Shown: piece by piece, positions 63,090 to 64,000 of the stretch | Layout: each line of letters starts with the position of its first letter | Numbering within the stretch: the first letter of the stretch is position 1 | Source: Undaria pinnatifida | Taxonomy: Eukaryota; Sar; Phaeophyceae; Laminariales; Alariaceae | Length of the DNA stretch: 64,000 nt | Direction: 5' to 3' | Assembly (NCBI GenBank): GCA_012845835.1 | Contig: JABAKD010000025.1 | Coordinates: forward strand, 15,911,966-15,975,965 | Notes under the pieces: generated by a model | What the model was told of the DNA's origin: nothing | Seen by the model: only the letters and a program-made list of their open reading frames with translations | Databases searched by the model: none | Position numbers and translations under genes: made by a program

Positions 63090-63345
63090 TCACCCCATCG
63101 TTAACGCCATCATTAACGCCATCATTACGGCCATCATTGACGCCATCGTTAACGCCATCATTAACGCCATCATTAACGCCATCATTACGGCCATCATTGA
63201 CGCCATCATGAACGCGATCATTAACGCCATCATTACGGCCATCATTATGGCCATTAGGTGATCATTAACGATCGCTAAGGCCATTAGGTCATCATTAATC
63301 ACCATGAAGGCCATTAGGTGACCGTTAACGATGATTGAGGCCATT
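63090..63345 (+). repeat. 12-bp ATCATTAACGCC tandem repeat
   Basis: Variants ATCATTAACGCC, ATCATTACGGCC and ATCATTGACGCC in tandem, then looser GGCCATTAGGTGATCATTAA units. The Met/Ala-rich minus-strand frame is repeat-derived. Confidence 0.9.
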
Positions 63346-63769
63346 AGGTATACCGCAACGAAAGACAGTGCCCGCTCAGGAGGTGAGGGGTTATGCCGAA
63401 GGTGGCTGTTTAAAAAAGAATGTCTTTGTTCGTTTTTGTATTTTTATGCTATGATATTTTGTAATAGTGACAGTGTACAAGTAAACTATGCTTAAGGCGC
63501 ATGTTCGGCATCCGCACTGCTATGTGTGCGAGCGTGTGCGTTTTGTTGTATCGATGTGTGTGATGCTCTCGATTATTCCACTTTCATTAAACCTTTTTTC
63601 CCCATGCTCCGGACGTGTGCAACGGTACAGGTGCGCTGATTGTTTTACGAGGCGTCTTCCTCCAGGGGCTCTATACCCCTCAACCCCAAGATGAACTCAT
63701 TGATAAAAATAAAAGTGCTACCCGATGAACGATCCAATGAAATGGCGTAGGTATACAACCAAAGTCATG

Positions 63770-63890
63770 CCTTACAAAAAGGAAAAATTCGGACGATTTT
63801 GGGTTAAGGAGCCCCGTCATTCAGGAAAACTGAATAGCCGAAAATGTGCTACAGTACCTCTGTCGCAGCACGCGTCTGCACAAGATCAGG
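63770..63890 (+). repeat. Dispersed repeat shared with 16.03-16.15 kb
   Basis: GGACGATTTTGGGTTAAGGA, GCCCCGTCATT, AATGTGCTAC, TACCTCTGTCGCAGCACG, same orientation as the left copy. Confidence 0.6.
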
Positions 63891-64000
63891 ACCCCCCCCC
63901 CTCCCCCTCACCCCCCTCCGTGTTTTTTTTCTTATTTTTGTGGATTCCTTTTTTCCTTCCTTGACTGTCTCCCGACGTGTGAAAACCACATTTTTCTGAC

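Noticed and set aside
63090-63344. Met/Ala-rich ORF of 84 codons
   Set aside because: Direct translation of a 12-bp tandem repeat.

Overview
This looks like a transposon-crowded segment of a eukaryotic nuclear genome. It has spliceosomal GT-AG introns, Ty1/copia and Ty3/gypsy retrotransposons, tRNA-headed SINEs, MITEs and many minisatellites. Base composition is near 50% GC, intergenic DNA is long, and only one conserved host gene can be named. A large multicellular stramenopile, most likely a brown alga, fits the style of the copia and gypsy proteins. That is an inference from memory of such elements, not a demonstrated match.

Layout. 1-10 kb: mostly unassigned DNA with a possible KDZ-type transposase scrap, a pentapeptide-repeat ORF, a SINE copy, a G-tract tandem repeat and an array of short palindromes (GGAAGCTTCC type). 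10.8-13.4 kb: a rotten copia element (minus strand). 13.6-16.2 kb: small unknown ORFs, a second copy of the SINE and a dispersed repeat shared with the far right end. 16.25-17.43 kb: a 93-bp tandem array. 17.43-23.17 kb: a second copia element (minus), readable from gag-protease through integrase and reverse transcriptase to RNase H and a 3' LTR. It is interrupted by two small DNA transposons whose target duplications can be read, and it lacks a 5' LTR.

25.27-40.16 kb: one nearly 15-kb Ty3/gypsy element (minus) with ~98% identical 269-bp LTRs and a 4-bp target duplication. It has a gag zinc knuckle, RNase H remnant, integrase, GPY/F, chromodomain and a further Tudor-like tail. It carries a 2-kb foldback element near its 3' end and a ~2.9-kb leader full of 82-bp tandem repeats. 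40.3-52.5 kb: a third SINE copy, a 450-bp tandem duplication, a possible LINE scrap and a thicket of nested small repeats, including a TA-flanked MITE and a second SINE type. 53.22-56.71 kb: a 3.5-kb copia-like element (minus) with paired 217-bp LTRs and a GTTGA target duplication. It has lost integrase and reverse transcriptase. Its primer site resembles the anticodon arm of tRNA-Met and overlaps the gag start.

57-64 kb: a minisatellite twin, another SINE, and two exons of a mitochondrial carrier gene (carnitine/acylcarnitine type, plus strand). The carrier introns hold a C-rich tract with a copied exon start and a long GGGCCCGAGG-type minisatellite.

The genes do not form a pathway. The carrier gene is the only likely host function seen; the rest is mobile-element history that can be ordered by nesting. 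Reading frames in the elements are broken unless stated. Boundaries without a target duplication or terminal repeat are approximate.
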